Source: Nitriliruptoraceae bacterium
GTDB taxonomy: Bacteria > Actinomycetota > Nitriliruptoria > Nitriliruptorales > Nitriliruptoraceae
DNA length: 9,958 bases
Direction of reading: 5' to 3'
Assembly: GCA_007125475.1 (NCBI GenBank)
Contig: SLDB01000183.1
Coordinates: forward strand, 1 to 9,958
Shown: piece by piece, positions 1 to 6,072 of the stretch
Position numbering within the stretch: position 1 is the first letter of the stretch
How the letters are laid out: each line of letters starts with the position of its first letter
Made by a program: the position numbers and the translations under genes
Notes under the pieces: model-generated
What the model saw: only the letters and a program-made list of their open reading frames with translations
Database searches by the model: none
What the model was told of the DNA's origin: nothing

Positions 1-1007
1 ACCGCCCGTCGCCGCGGTCGCCGGCCCTCGACGGCGGCGACCACCGCCTCGAGGTGGGCGGCCGTGGTGCCGCAGCACCCCCCGACGATCGCGACCCCGA
101 GGTCGGTGACGAACTCCGCCGCCGCGGCGGCCAGCCCCTCCGGCGGGAGCGGGTACACCGTTCGGTCGCCCTCGAGGTGGGGGATCCCGGCGTTCGGGAT
201 CACGCTGATCGGGAGGCGTGAGTGGCGCGCCAGGGTGCGCACGTGCTCGCGCATGTCGTCGGGGCCGGTGGCGCAGTTCAACCCCAGCACGTCGATCGCC
301 AACGGGTCGAGCGCCGCCACCGCCGCCAGGGGCTCGGTCCCCAGCAGCATCGTGTTGATGTCCTTCTCGACCGTGAACTGCACCATCAACGGGGTGCGCT
401 CGCCGCGTTCGGTGAACACGTCGTTCGCGGCGGCCACGGCGGCCTTGACCTGCAGCAGGTCGAACGCGGTCTCGATGAGCAGGACGTCGACCCCGCCGTC
501 GATCAACCCCCGGACCTGCCGTCGGTAGCCCTCCTCCATCGTCGGGACGTCGATGAAGTCGTGGGTGACGCCCGGGTCCTTGCCCAGCGACAGCGTCGGC
601 GAGCGGGTGCCGGGGCCGATCGAACCGGCGACGAAGCGTGGGTCGCCGTCGGTGGCGGCGGCGTCGGCGGCGGCCCGGGCGATCTCGGCGGCCCGTCGGT
701 TGAGGTCCTCGGTGTCGTCACCGAGGTCGTACTCGTCCAGGACCCACGGCGAGCTCCCGAACGAGTTGGTCTGCACCACCGTGACCCCGACGTCGAGGAA
801 GGAGCGGTGCACCGCTTCGACGACGTCGGGCCGGGTGCGTACCAGCACCTCGTTGCACCCCTCCAGGGCCGACGATCCGAAGTCGTCGGCGGTGAGGCCG
901 GCCTCCTGCAGCGAGGTCCCCATCCCGCCGTCGAACACCACGACGCGTTCCTCGAGGGCGTCGAGGAACGGGTGGGCGGCCAGGGGCGGTGGTGGTGGAA
1001 TGGTCAT
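1..1007 (-). CDS. metH: Cobalamin-dependent methionine synthase, homocysteine-binding N-terminal part (runs off the left edge)
   Basis: This encodes the zinc-dependent homocysteine S-methyltransferase module that begins MetH, which methylates homocysteine to methionine in the cytoplasm. Reading leftward from ATG at 1007, 335 codons are visible with no stop. Residues about 24-32 give the VFDGGMGTS barrel start. The three expected zinc ligands are present: Cys245 in NCATGP, and Cys311 and Cys312 in GGCCGTT. An IETAFDLLQVKAA stretch is also typical of MetH. The folate, cobalamin and reactivation domains would lie outside the window, so a split or single-domain homocysteine methyltransferase is not excluded. 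I see no Shine-Dalgarno before the ATG, but TACCCT lies 8 bases upstream, which suits a leaderless transcript. The gene diverges from the small gene at 1152. The module is confident; full-length MetH is inferred. Confidence 0.87.
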   Translation of the reverse strand, partial: MTIPPPPPLAAHPFLDALEERVVVFDGGMGTSLQEAGLTADDFGSSALEGCNEVLVRTRPDVVEAVHRSFLDVGVTVVQTNSFGSSPWVLDEYDLGDDTEDLNRRAAEIARAAADAAATDGDPRFVAGSIGPGTRSPTLSLGKDPGVTHDFIDVPTMEEGYRRQVRGLIDGGVDVLLIETAFDLLQVKAAVAAANDVFTERGERTPLMVQFTVEKDINTMLLGTEPLAAVAALDPLAIDVLGLNCATGPDDMREHVRTLARHSRLPISVIPNAGIPHLEGDRTVYPLPPEGLAAAAAEFVTDLGVAIVGGCCGTTAAHLEAVVAAVEGRRPRRRA

Positions 1008-1015
1008 GACGACGG

Positions 1016-1021
1016 AGGGTA
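1016..1021 (-). promoter_or_regulatory. Candidate -10 element of a leaderless metH transcript
   Basis: On the minus strand TACCCT fits the actinobacterial TANNNT -10 pattern. It ends 8 bases before the metH ATG, so transcription could start at or next to the start codon. This would explain the missing Shine-Dalgarno. No good -35 hexamer is visible. A six-base match in GC-rich DNA is weak evidence. Confidence 0.3.
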
Positions 1022-1024
1022 GGC

Positions 1025-1073
1025 CCGCGGCGGGACGGTGACCTCGCCGAGCGGGCCGGTGATCCCGCCGCGG
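1025..1073. repeat. Perfect 11-bp inverted repeat between metH and the divergent small gene
   Basis: CCGCGGCGGGA at 1025-1035 is the exact reverse complement of 1063-1073, with a 27-base spacer. The spacer and its flank carry three CGGTGA copies (1036-1041, 1057-1062, 1071-1076). If metH is leaderless, the repeat lies upstream of its promoter and could be a protein-binding site. If transcription begins further upstream, it would fold as a leader hairpin ending about 17 bases before the ATG. I find no B12-box or S-adenosylhomocysteine riboswitch core. Confidence 0.45.
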
Positions 1074-1138
1074 TGACGTTCCCATCGCCACCGCGGGGAG
1101 AGCAGCGGTCGGGTTCGCGTCGTCGCGGTGTGGTCCGC

Positions 1139-1144
1139 GATACT
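1139..1144 (+). promoter_or_regulatory. Candidate -10 element of a leaderless transcript for the small gene and purM
   Basis: GATACT matches four of six positions of TATAAT and ends 7 bases before the ATG at 1152, the spacing expected when transcription starts on the start codon. No Shine-Dalgarno precedes that ATG. The -35 region is not recognisable. Confidence 0.3.
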
Positions 1145-1151
1145 CCGCGGC

Positions 1152-1571
1152 ATGTTCCGACGACGCCCCGAGCTCCCCGCCGACCTCCACGACGCGTGGT
1201 GGGCGTTCATCGACTGTGCCGAGGTGATCGAGGGCGGCCGGCGGGTGCTGCTGGGCGTGCTGCCGACCGGTCGGGTCGAGCCGGCGCCGATCGCGGTCGG
1301 CACCGACGCGGTCCGCCGGGCGATCGCCGATGCCCGGGCGTGGATGCCGGCGTGGGCGGTCGACGAGCTCGCCGAGGACTGGCAGGAGTGCCACGACGCC
1401 CTCGACGCCGCCGAGGCCGGGTGCGGCCACGTGGACGAGGTCGCGGCCTCGACCGACGAGCTCGAGGAGCTCCTCGAGGCGTTCCAGGACGTCATCGATC
1501 CGCTGGACACCTTCGCCGACGCCGAACGGTCGTGGCGTCGCCGCTACCGGCCGCCCCGGGAGCGCACGTGA
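1152..1571 (+). CDS. Small acidic protein of unknown function, overlapping purM
   Basis: I do not recognise this 139-residue protein. It is soluble-looking and Glu/Asp-rich, with no signal peptide or membrane segment. A Trp-Trp pair lies at 16-17, an acidic and probably helical stretch at about 95-119, and a basic Arg-rich tail at 126-138. Cys80-His81 and Cys91-x-His93 lie close together and could bind a metal, though this is speculative. ATG at 1152 is preferred over the in-frame GTG at 1128: GATACT sits 7 bases upstream of the ATG, and the GTG reading would place that promoter inside the gene. Its TGA overlaps the purM GTG in a GTGA junction, so the two are probably co-transcribed and translationally coupled. 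That argues for a real gene with a role near purine synthesis or its regulation, which is inferred from position only. Confidence 0.7.
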   Translation: MFRRRPELPADLHDAWWAFIDCAEVIEGGRRVLLGVLPTGRVEPAPIAVGTDAVRRAIADARAWMPAWAVDELAEDWQECHDALDAAEAGCGHVDEVAASTDELEELLEAFQDVIDPLDTFADAERSWRRRYRPPRERT

Positions 1572-2650
1572 CCGACGCCGACGACGCCACCGCCCACGAC
1601 GCCTCCGCCGACGCCGCCGCCCGGCGGCCGCTGAGCTACGCCGACGCCGGGGTCGACCTCGAGGCCGCTGACGCCTCGGTCGCCGCGATCGGCGAGGCGG
1701 TCCGGCGCACCAGGCGCCCGGAGGTCCTCGGGGGGATCGGAGGGTTCGGCGGGCTGTTCGCGTTCGACACCTCCCGGTACCGCGAGCCGGTCCTCGTCAG
1801 CGGCACCGACGGCGTCGGCACCAAGGTCGAGCTCGCCCGCCGCCTCGACGTCCTCGAAGGGGTCGGGATCGACCTGGTCGCGATGGTCGTCGACGACCTG
1901 GTCGTGTGCGGGGCCGAGCCGCTGTTCTTCAACGACTACCTCTCGGTGGGGAAGCTGGATCCGCGACGGGTGGCCAGGATCGTCGCCGGGATCGCCGAAG
2001 GGTGCGTCAGCGCCGGGTGCGCCCTGGTGGGCGGGGAGACGGCCGAGCACCCCGGGCTCCTCGGCGCCGACGAGTTCGACCTCGCCGGGTTCGGGGTCGG
2101 GGTCGTCGAGCGCGACGCCCTGTTGGGGCCCCACCGGGTGCGCGACGGCGACGTGCTGCTCGCGCTGCCGTCGTCGGGGGTGCACAGCAACGGCTTCAGC
2201 CTCGTGCGGCGGATCGTCGACGACCTCGACCTCACCGAGCCGCACGGGTTGTCGGCGCCGCTCGGGGAGGTCCTGCTCACCCCGACCCGGATCCACGCCC
2301 CCGACTGCCTCGCGCTCCTCGAGCGTGTCGAGGTCCACGCGCTGTGCCACGTCACCGGCGGGGGGCTCCCCGGCAACCTCCCCCGCGTGCTGCCGGACGG
2401 GTCGTCGGCCGTCGTCGACCGCGGCGGCTGGCGGTGGCCGGAGGTGTTCGCCTGGATCGCCGAGCACGGCCCGGTCGCCGACGAGGAGATGTGGCGCACG
2501 TTCAACTGCGGGGTGGGGATGGTCGCCGTCACCCCACCGTCGGACGCCGGGGCGGCGTTGGAGTTCCTCGCCGCACGGGGGGTCGACGCCTGGCGGCTGG
2601 GTGAGGTCGTCGCCGACGGCGCGGGAGAGGTCCGGTTCGTCGGCGGGTGA
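1568..2650 (+). CDS. purM: Phosphoribosylformylglycinamidine cyclo-ligase (AIR synthetase)
   Basis: PurM uses ATP to close formylglycinamidine ribonucleotide into 5-aminoimidazole ribonucleotide, the fifth step of de novo purine synthesis. The 360-residue product is close to the usual length, with an extra Ala/Asp-rich N-terminal tail of about 20 residues. Family marks in order are YADAGVD (24-30), GGIGGFGGL, the loop SGTDGVGTK (78-86), GAEPLFF, the GGETAE motif (155-160) and PSSGVHSNGFSLVR. Minor departures are VVDDL where CVNDL is usual, FFNDY where FFLDY is usual, and His161 after GETAE where Met is common. Start GTG 1568 has GGGAG five bases upstream and overlaps the previous stop codon. 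No purF lies beside it, although purF is a frequent neighbour. It converges on the dehydrogenase gene with only 9 bases between the two coding regions. Confidence 0.96.
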   Translation: MTDADDATAHDASADAAARRPLSYADAGVDLEAADASVAAIGEAVRRTRRPEVLGGIGGFGGLFAFDTSRYREPVLVSGTDGVGTKVELARRLDVLEGVGIDLVAMVVDDLVVCGAEPLFFNDYLSVGKLDPRRVARIVAGIAEGCVSAGCALVGGETAEHPGLLGADEFDLAGFGVGVVERDALLGPHRVRDGDVLLALPSSGVHSNGFSLVRRIVDDLDLTEPHGLSAPLGEVLLTPTRIHAPDCLALLERVEVHALCHVTGGGLPGNLPRVLPDGSSAVVDRGGWRWPEVFAWIAEHGPVADEEMWRTFNCGVGMVAVTPPSDAGAALEFLAARGVDAWRLGEVVADGAGEVRFVGG

Positions 2651-2679
2651 GCGGGTCGTTCACGGCAGCCAGAACCCGC
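2651..2679. terminator. Possible weak terminator hairpin between convergent purM and the dehydrogenase gene
   Basis: GCGGGT at 2651-2656 can pair with ACCCGC at 2674-2679 around a 17-base loop just after the purM stop codon. It overlaps the last codons of the opposing gene. The stem is only 6 bp and there is no T-run, so this is tentative. Confidence 0.25.
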
Positions 2680-3730
2680 GGAGCCGGCCGACCGCGGCGA
2701 TCCGGCGTTCGGCGACCCGGCTCGCCGCCGTCTCGGTGTCGATCCCTTCGGCCCGGGCGGTCTCGACGACCTCGGTGAGGGTCGCCGGGATCCGTTCGAC
2801 CAGGCGGCGGGCGCGTTCCTCGGCGTAGCCCAGCGGGTGCAGCTCCTGGGCGACGTTGATCACCCCGCCGGCGTTCACGACGTAGTCGGGGGCGTACAGG
2901 ACGTCACGTTCAGCGAGCCTGCGTGCCTGCTCGGGCGTCGCGAGCTGGTTGTTCGCCCCACCGCACACCACCGCCGCGCGGACCTGTTCGACCGACTCCT
3001 CGTCGAGGACGGCGCCCAGCGCGTTGGGGGAGAGGACGTCGGCGTCGAGGCCGAGGATCTCCTCGACACCGACCACGTCGACCCCCGGCAGGTCGGCGAC
3101 GCGCGCCACCGCCCGCTCGGAGGGGTCGGCGACGCTGACGCGCGCCCCGGCGTCGACGAGGTGGGCGGTGAGCCGGGAGCCGACCTTTCCCAGCCCCTGG
3201 ACCGCGACGTGCCGGCCGGTGAGGTCCGCCTCCCCCCACGTCAGGTGTGCGCACGCGGTGATCGCGTGGAACACCCCCAGGGCGGTGAGGACCCCGGAGT
3301 CGCCCGACCCTCCGTCGGCCACCTCGGCGCCGGTCGCCCACGGCGTCTCGCGGCGGATGGTGGCCATGTCCGACGGCGTCGTCCCCACGTCGCAGGCGGT
3401 GACGTAGCGGCCGTTGAGCGACGCGATCTGGCGCGCGTAGGCCCGCAGCAGCGCCTCGGAGCGCAGCTGTGCGGGGTCGCCGATGATCACGGCCTTCCCC
3501 CCGCCGGCATCGAGGCCGGCGCAGGCGTTCTTGTACGTCATCGCCCGGGACAGGCGCAGCACGTCCTCGAGGGCGTCGTCCTCGTGGGCGTACGCCCGGA
3601 ACCGGGTCCCGCCGACCGCCGGGCCGAGCACGGTCGAGTGCACCGCGATGATGCAGCGCAGCCCACTGGCGGCGTCCTCGCCGAACACGACCTGTTCGTG
3701 ACCGGCGAAGCGTTCGAGGACCCCGGTCAT
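2660..3730 (-). CDS. Glu/Leu/Phe/Val dehydrogenase family, probably NAD-dependent valine or leucine dehydrogenase
   Basis: This enzyme reversibly deaminates a branched-chain amino acid to its 2-oxo acid, releasing ammonia and NADH. The 356 residues match the short valine/leucine/phenylalanine dehydrogenase class, not the roughly 450-residue glutamate enzymes. The substrate domain holds GPAVGGTR (36-43), the lysine in MTYKNACAG (Lys67), and the catalytic lysine in the glycine-rich GGGKAVI (Lys79), followed by Asp114 in CDVGTT. The Rossmann domain has GLGKVG (179-184) and an acidic residue, Asp202, ending the second strand, which favours NAD over NADP. CGGANNQL and the conserved C-terminal APDYVVNAGGVINV follow. 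The ATG has GGAGG at 3739-3743 with an 8-base gap. Products feed valine or leucine breakdown and branched fatty acid primers. Valine versus leucine preference cannot be settled from sequence. Confidence 0.92.
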   Translation of the reverse strand: MTGVLERFAGHEQVVFGEDAASGLRCIIAVHSTVLGPAVGGTRFRAYAHEDDALEDVLRLSRAMTYKNACAGLDAGGGKAVIIGDPAQLRSEALLRAYARQIASLNGRYVTACDVGTTPSDMATIRRETPWATGAEVADGGSGDSGVLTALGVFHAITACAHLTWGEADLTGRHVAVQGLGKVGSRLTAHLVDAGARVSVADPSERAVARVADLPGVDVVGVEEILGLDADVLSPNALGAVLDEESVEQVRAAVVCGGANNQLATPEQARRLAERDVLYAPDYVVNAGGVINVAQELHPLGYAEERARRLVERIPATLTEVVETARAEGIDTETAASRVAERRIAAVGRLRGFWLP

Positions 3731-3739
3731 CGCGCCTTC

Positions 3740-3774
3740 CTCCGTCGTCGCGCCCTGGCTGCCCGACGACGGAG
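3740..3774. repeat. Perfect 11-bp inverted repeat over the dehydrogenase promoter and leader
   Basis: CTCCGTCGTCG at 3740-3750 is the exact reverse complement of 3764-3774, separated by 13 bases. The proximal arm includes most of the minus-strand Shine-Dalgarno (GGAGG at 3739-3743). The distal arm touches a candidate TAGGCT -10 at 3773-3778. It could be a regulator-binding operator, or a leader hairpin hiding the ribosome site if transcription starts further upstream. Confidence 0.45.
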
Positions 3775-3778
3775 CCTA
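3773..3778 (-). promoter_or_regulatory. Candidate -10 element of the valine/leucine dehydrogenase gene
   Basis: Minus-strand TAGGCT fits the TANNNT and Streptomyces-like TAG-type -10 patterns. It would give a leader of about 35 bases carrying the GGAGG ribosome site. No clear -35 element is seen. It overlaps the distal arm of the inverted repeat at 3740-3774. Confidence 0.28.
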
Positions 3779-3807
3779 CGCCCCGGGGAGGTGTGCCGGC
3801 CGTCGGC

Positions 3808-3813
3808 TACGTT
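3808..3813 (+). promoter_or_regulatory. Candidate -10 element of a leaderless transcript for the gene at 3821
   Basis: TACGTT fits TANNNT and ends exactly 7 bases before the ATG at 3821, so transcription would begin at the start codon. A GGGGAGG at 3784-3790 lies about 30 bases upstream, too far to act as a ribosome site. Confidence 0.35.
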
Positions 3814-3820
3814 CGCGGGC

Positions 3821-4630
3821 ATGACGTCCCCACGCGCACAACTGCGGGTGTTCTCCCCGCTCGAGGCGTTCCCGTCGCCGGAACGGGAACGGTGGCGGGG
3901 CTACCTCGACGCCGACGGGGGGATGTCCCGCCGCCAGGCCGCCGCCGCCGAGGAACGGGTCTCCCGCCGGGTGCTGCTCACCGGTCGGCTCTGCGGGGAC
4001 GACGGTGGCGCGATGGTGCGGCGTGCCGGTCGGCGCCTGCTGCTGTGCCCGTTGCAACTGCAGCTGCGCTCGGCGGTGGCGCTGGACTCGCTGCGTACCG
4101 CGGTGCCCGCCGCGGTCGCCGACGCCTTCCTCGCCGACGAAGGGGACCTGGACCGGGTCGCGGCGCTCGCCGGTTCCGGCCGGATGCCGCACGTCCTGGA
4201 CGCCGCCTGGGCCCCGCCGCTGGTGTGGTTCGCGGCGTTCTCCCCGCCCGAGCGGCGGTTCACCGATCCCCCCGAGGGGGCCGGCCCCCGGCTGGTGTAC
4301 CTCACGATCGTCTCCCAGGCCGTCGAGCGCCTCGAGCGGGTGCACGACGTCGTCGACGGGGCGTTGGAGGACGCCGACGAGCTCCTCAGCGAGATCGGCG
4401 AGCTCGCGGTGTGGCTCGACGCCTTCGACCCGTCGTCGCTCCTGGAGCTGGACTACGGCGACCTCGCGGCGAGGCTGACCGCCGACGACCTGCGTGACGA
4501 CCACACCTGCGCGGAGGTGTGGCGTGCCGTCGAGGCCCTCGCCGCCGGCGACCCCCTCGACGCCGCCGAGGCGTACGGCACGGCCCGCTCACGGTGGGAG
4601 CGCCGCCAGGCGACGCCGTTCACCAGCTGA
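3821..4630 (+). CDS. Conserved actinobacterial-type protein of unknown function, 269 residues
   Basis: The function is not known to me. The N-terminal pattern of RVFSPLEAFPSPERERW (residues 9-25), then a basic helix of the RRQAAAAEERVSRR type, then LLLCPLQLQLRSAVALDSLR, recalls a family of uncharacterised actinobacterial proteins. I cannot name its Pfam entry with certainty. The protein is soluble-looking, rich in Trp, Arg and acidic residues, with no signal peptide, transmembrane helix or nucleotide-binding loop. The middle carries DAAWAPPLVWFAAFSPPERRF, then RLVYLTIVSQAVERLERVHDVVDGA. The C-terminal half is acidic and helical. ATG 3821 is chosen because TACGTT lies 7 bases upstream and the family-like N terminus begins there; the open frame further upstream lies antisense to the dehydrogenase gene. 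It stands alone between two convergent or divergent neighbours, so context gives no functional clue. Confidence 0.82.
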   Translation: MTSPRAQLRVFSPLEAFPSPERERWRGYLDADGGMSRRQAAAAEERVSRRVLLTGRLCGDDGGAMVRRAGRRLLLCPLQLQLRSAVALDSLRTAVPAAVADAFLADEGDLDRVAALAGSGRMPHVLDAAWAPPLVWFAAFSPPERRFTDPPEGAGPRLVYLTIVSQAVERLERVHDVVDGALEDADELLSEIGELAVWLDAFDPSSLLELDYGDLAARLTADDLRDDHTCAEVWRAVEALAAGDPLDAAEAYGTARSRWERRQATPFTS

Positions 4631-4653
4631 CCGCCGTGTGGCACGGGGTCAGC
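4626..4653. terminator. Bidirectional hairpin containing both convergent stop codons
   Basis: GCTGACC (4626-4632) pairs with GGTCAGC (4647-4653), and CCGTG (4634-4638) pairs with CACGG (4642-4646), around loop TGG. The result is a 12-bp stem with one bulged G at 4633. The plus-strand gene stops at 4628-4630 in the left arm. The minus-strand gene stops at 4649-4651 in the right arm. There is no T-tract on either side, as is common for actinobacterial terminators. Confidence 0.6.
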
Positions 4654-5659
4654 GACGTTCCGCGTCGTCCGGCGCCGCCCCGGTGAGGATCCCGGCGAGG
4701 ACCTCCGGGGCGATGTTCCCGCCGGAGAGGATGACACCGACCCGGCGGCCGGCGACGGGGAGGGCTCCGGAGAGCACCGCGGCCAGCGCGCTCGCCCCGG
4801 AGGGCTCGACGACCTGCTTGCACCGCAGGGCCAGGGTGCGCACGGTCTCGCGCACCGCGTCGTCGTCGACACCGACGACGCGGACACCGAAGTGGACGAA
4901 CACCGCCAGGGGGTGTTCGCCGATGGAGCGCGACTGCTGGCCGTCACAGATCGTGACGGGGATCTCCCCCTCGACGACGTGGCCGGCGGCGACGGCGTTG
5001 CGTGCGGCGTGCCGCGCACCCGGCTCCACTCCGACGAGCTCGATCCCCGGTTCCCGAGACCGGGCGGCGACGGCGCACCCGGCCAGCAGCCCGCCACCGC
5101 CGACCGGGGTGACGAGGAGGTCGAGGTCGTCGACGTCCTCGAGGAGCTCGAGGGCGGCGGTGCCCTGGCCGGCGATCACCGTCGGGTCGTCGTACGGGGG
5201 GACGAGGACCGCCCCACGCTCGCGCTGCACGGCCTCGGCCACGGCGTGGCGGTCGTCGCGGTAGCGGTCGAACGTCACCACCTCGGCGTCGTACCCGCGG
5301 GTCGCGGCGAGCTTCACCGGTGGCGCATCGGCGGGCATCACGACCGTGGCGCCGACCCCCAGCAGGGCGGCGGCCCGGGCCACCGCCTGGCCGTGGTTCC
5401 CCGACGAGAAGGTCACCACCCCCCGGGCGCGCTCCTCAGGGGTGAGTGACGAGATCGCGTTGTACGCGCCGCGGAACTTGAACGCGCCGATGCGCTGCAG
5501 GTGCTCGGCCTTCAGGAACAGGCGTGCCCCGGTGGCCGCGTCGAGGGTCGACGAGGTGAGCACCGGGGTGCGGTGGGCGACGCCGTCCAGGCGCCGGGCG
5601 GCCCGGTGGACGTCGTCGGCGTCGACCGCCGGTGCCCCCGCAGCGGGTGGGGCGGTCAC
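4649..5659 (-). CDS. PLP-dependent threonine/serine ammonia-lyase, short form without ACT domain
   Basis: A fold-type II pyridoxal-phosphate enzyme that deaminates threonine to 2-oxobutyrate, and probably serine to pyruvate. In the 336 residues, Lys61 in FKFRGAYNA is the Schiff-base lysine. SSGNHGQ (85-91) contacts the substrate, the GGGGLLAG loop (187-194) holds the PLP phosphate, and EPSGA and SGGN lie near the C terminus. There is no C-terminal ACT regulatory domain, so isoleucine feedback as in long IlvA is not expected. The length resembles catabolic threonine dehydratase, serine racemase and hydroxyaspartate dehydratase. The Glu212 neighbourhood lacks the spaced acidic residue that binds metal in mammalian serine racemase, which makes racemase less likely. 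Start GTG 5659 overlaps the lipoprotein TGA (GTGA), indicating translational coupling. Biosynthetic or catabolic use is undecided. Confidence 0.9.
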   Translation of the reverse strand: MTAPPAAGAPAVDADDVHRAARRLDGVAHRTPVLTSSTLDAATGARLFLKAEHLQRIGAFKFRGAYNAISSLTPEERARGVVTFSSGNHGQAVARAAALLGVGATVVMPADAPPVKLAATRGYDAEVVTFDRYRDDRHAVAEAVQRERGAVLVPPYDDPTVIAGQGTAALELLEDVDDLDLLVTPVGGGGLLAGCAVAARSREPGIELVGVEPGARHAARNAVAAGHVVEGEIPVTICDGQQSRSIGEHPLAVFVHFGVRVVGVDDDAVRETVRTLALRCKQVVEPSGASALAAVLSGALPVAGRRVGVILSGGNIAPEVLAGILTGAAPDDAERR

Positions 5660-6042
5660 GGCTCACTCCGGACACCGGCGCATCGCCCCTCGGTCTCGGC
5701 ACGGAGCCGCGAGGCGGCCGCCGCGACCCGGGGTTCGTCGAGCGCGGCGGCGTCGCCGGCCTCGACGGCCTCGATCACGACCGCGATGTCGTCGCGGAGC
5801 TCGTCGGGTGCCTGGGCGTAGAGTTCCTCGGCCGCCTGCCGGGCCGTCGCCGGTGACCCCGACTCGATGGCGGAGACCGTGCGGGCCACCGCGATGCAGA
5901 ATCGTGCCCGCTCGGAGAGCTCGGCGGCCCCGCCGCCGGCGTCGTCGACGGTGTCGCTCACCGCCGTGCAGGCGCCGAGGAGCCCCCCGACGGCGACGAC
6001 GGAGGCGAGCAGGGCGAGGCGGAGGGCGCGGTGACTGGACAC
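5656..6042 (-). CDS. Small secreted lipoprotein of unknown function, coupled to the ammonia-lyase
   Basis: A 128-residue lipoprotein candidate. It has a short basic N terminus (His4, Arg5, Arg8), a hydrophobic core of about residues 9-23, and a lipobox LLGAC with Cys25 as the lipidated residue, so the mature protein would be anchored outside the membrane. The rest is Ala/Glu-rich and predicted helical. Cys49 (ARFC) and Cys121 (GRC) could form a disulfide outside the cell. No enzymatic motif is visible and I do not recognise a named family. GTG 6042 is chosen because the signal peptide begins there, TATCGT lies 6 bases upstream and no Shine-Dalgarno is present, suggesting a leaderless message. 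The open frame continues upstream but would bury the signal peptide. Its TGA overlaps the next gene's GTG, so both are probably expressed together, despite one acting outside and the other inside the cell. Confidence 0.75.
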   Translation of the reverse strand: MSSHRALRLALLASVVAVGGLLGACTAVSDTVDDAGGGAAELSERARFCIAVARTVSAIESGSPATARQAAEELYAQAPDELRDDIAVVIEAVEAGDAAALDEPRVAAAASRLRAETEGRCAGVRSEP

Positions 6043-6048
6043 CCGTCG

Positions 6049-6054
6049 ACGATA
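6049..6054 (-). promoter_or_regulatory. Candidate -10 element of a leaderless lipoprotein/ammonia-lyase transcript
   Basis: Minus-strand TATCGT fits TANNNT and ends 6 bases before the GTG start at 6042. That spacing fits transcription starting at the start codon. No Shine-Dalgarno is seen and no convincing -35 element is visible. Confidence 0.33.
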
Positions 6055-6072
6055 CCGGGGACAGTGGATCCG

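Noticed and set aside
222..1022. A 266-codon plus-strand open frame across the metH region
   Set aside because: It is Arg/Gly/Val-rich and repetitive, with no family marks. The minus strand carries intact MetH motifs including the zinc cysteines.
1008..1151. Cobalamin, SAM or S-adenosylhomocysteine riboswitch before metH
   Set aside because: I looked for the B12-box and the conserved SAH and SAM cores on the minus strand and found none. Only an inverted repeat is present.
1544..2467. A 307-codon minus-strand frame opposite purM
   Set aside because: It is Pro/Glu/Asp-rich shadow sequence. purM motifs are intact on the plus strand.
2837..3820. N-terminal extension of the gene at 3821 to an earlier start
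   Set aside because: It would lie entirely antisense to the dehydrogenase gene and encode repetitive Gly/Arg/Val sequence. The conserved-looking N terminus begins at 3821.
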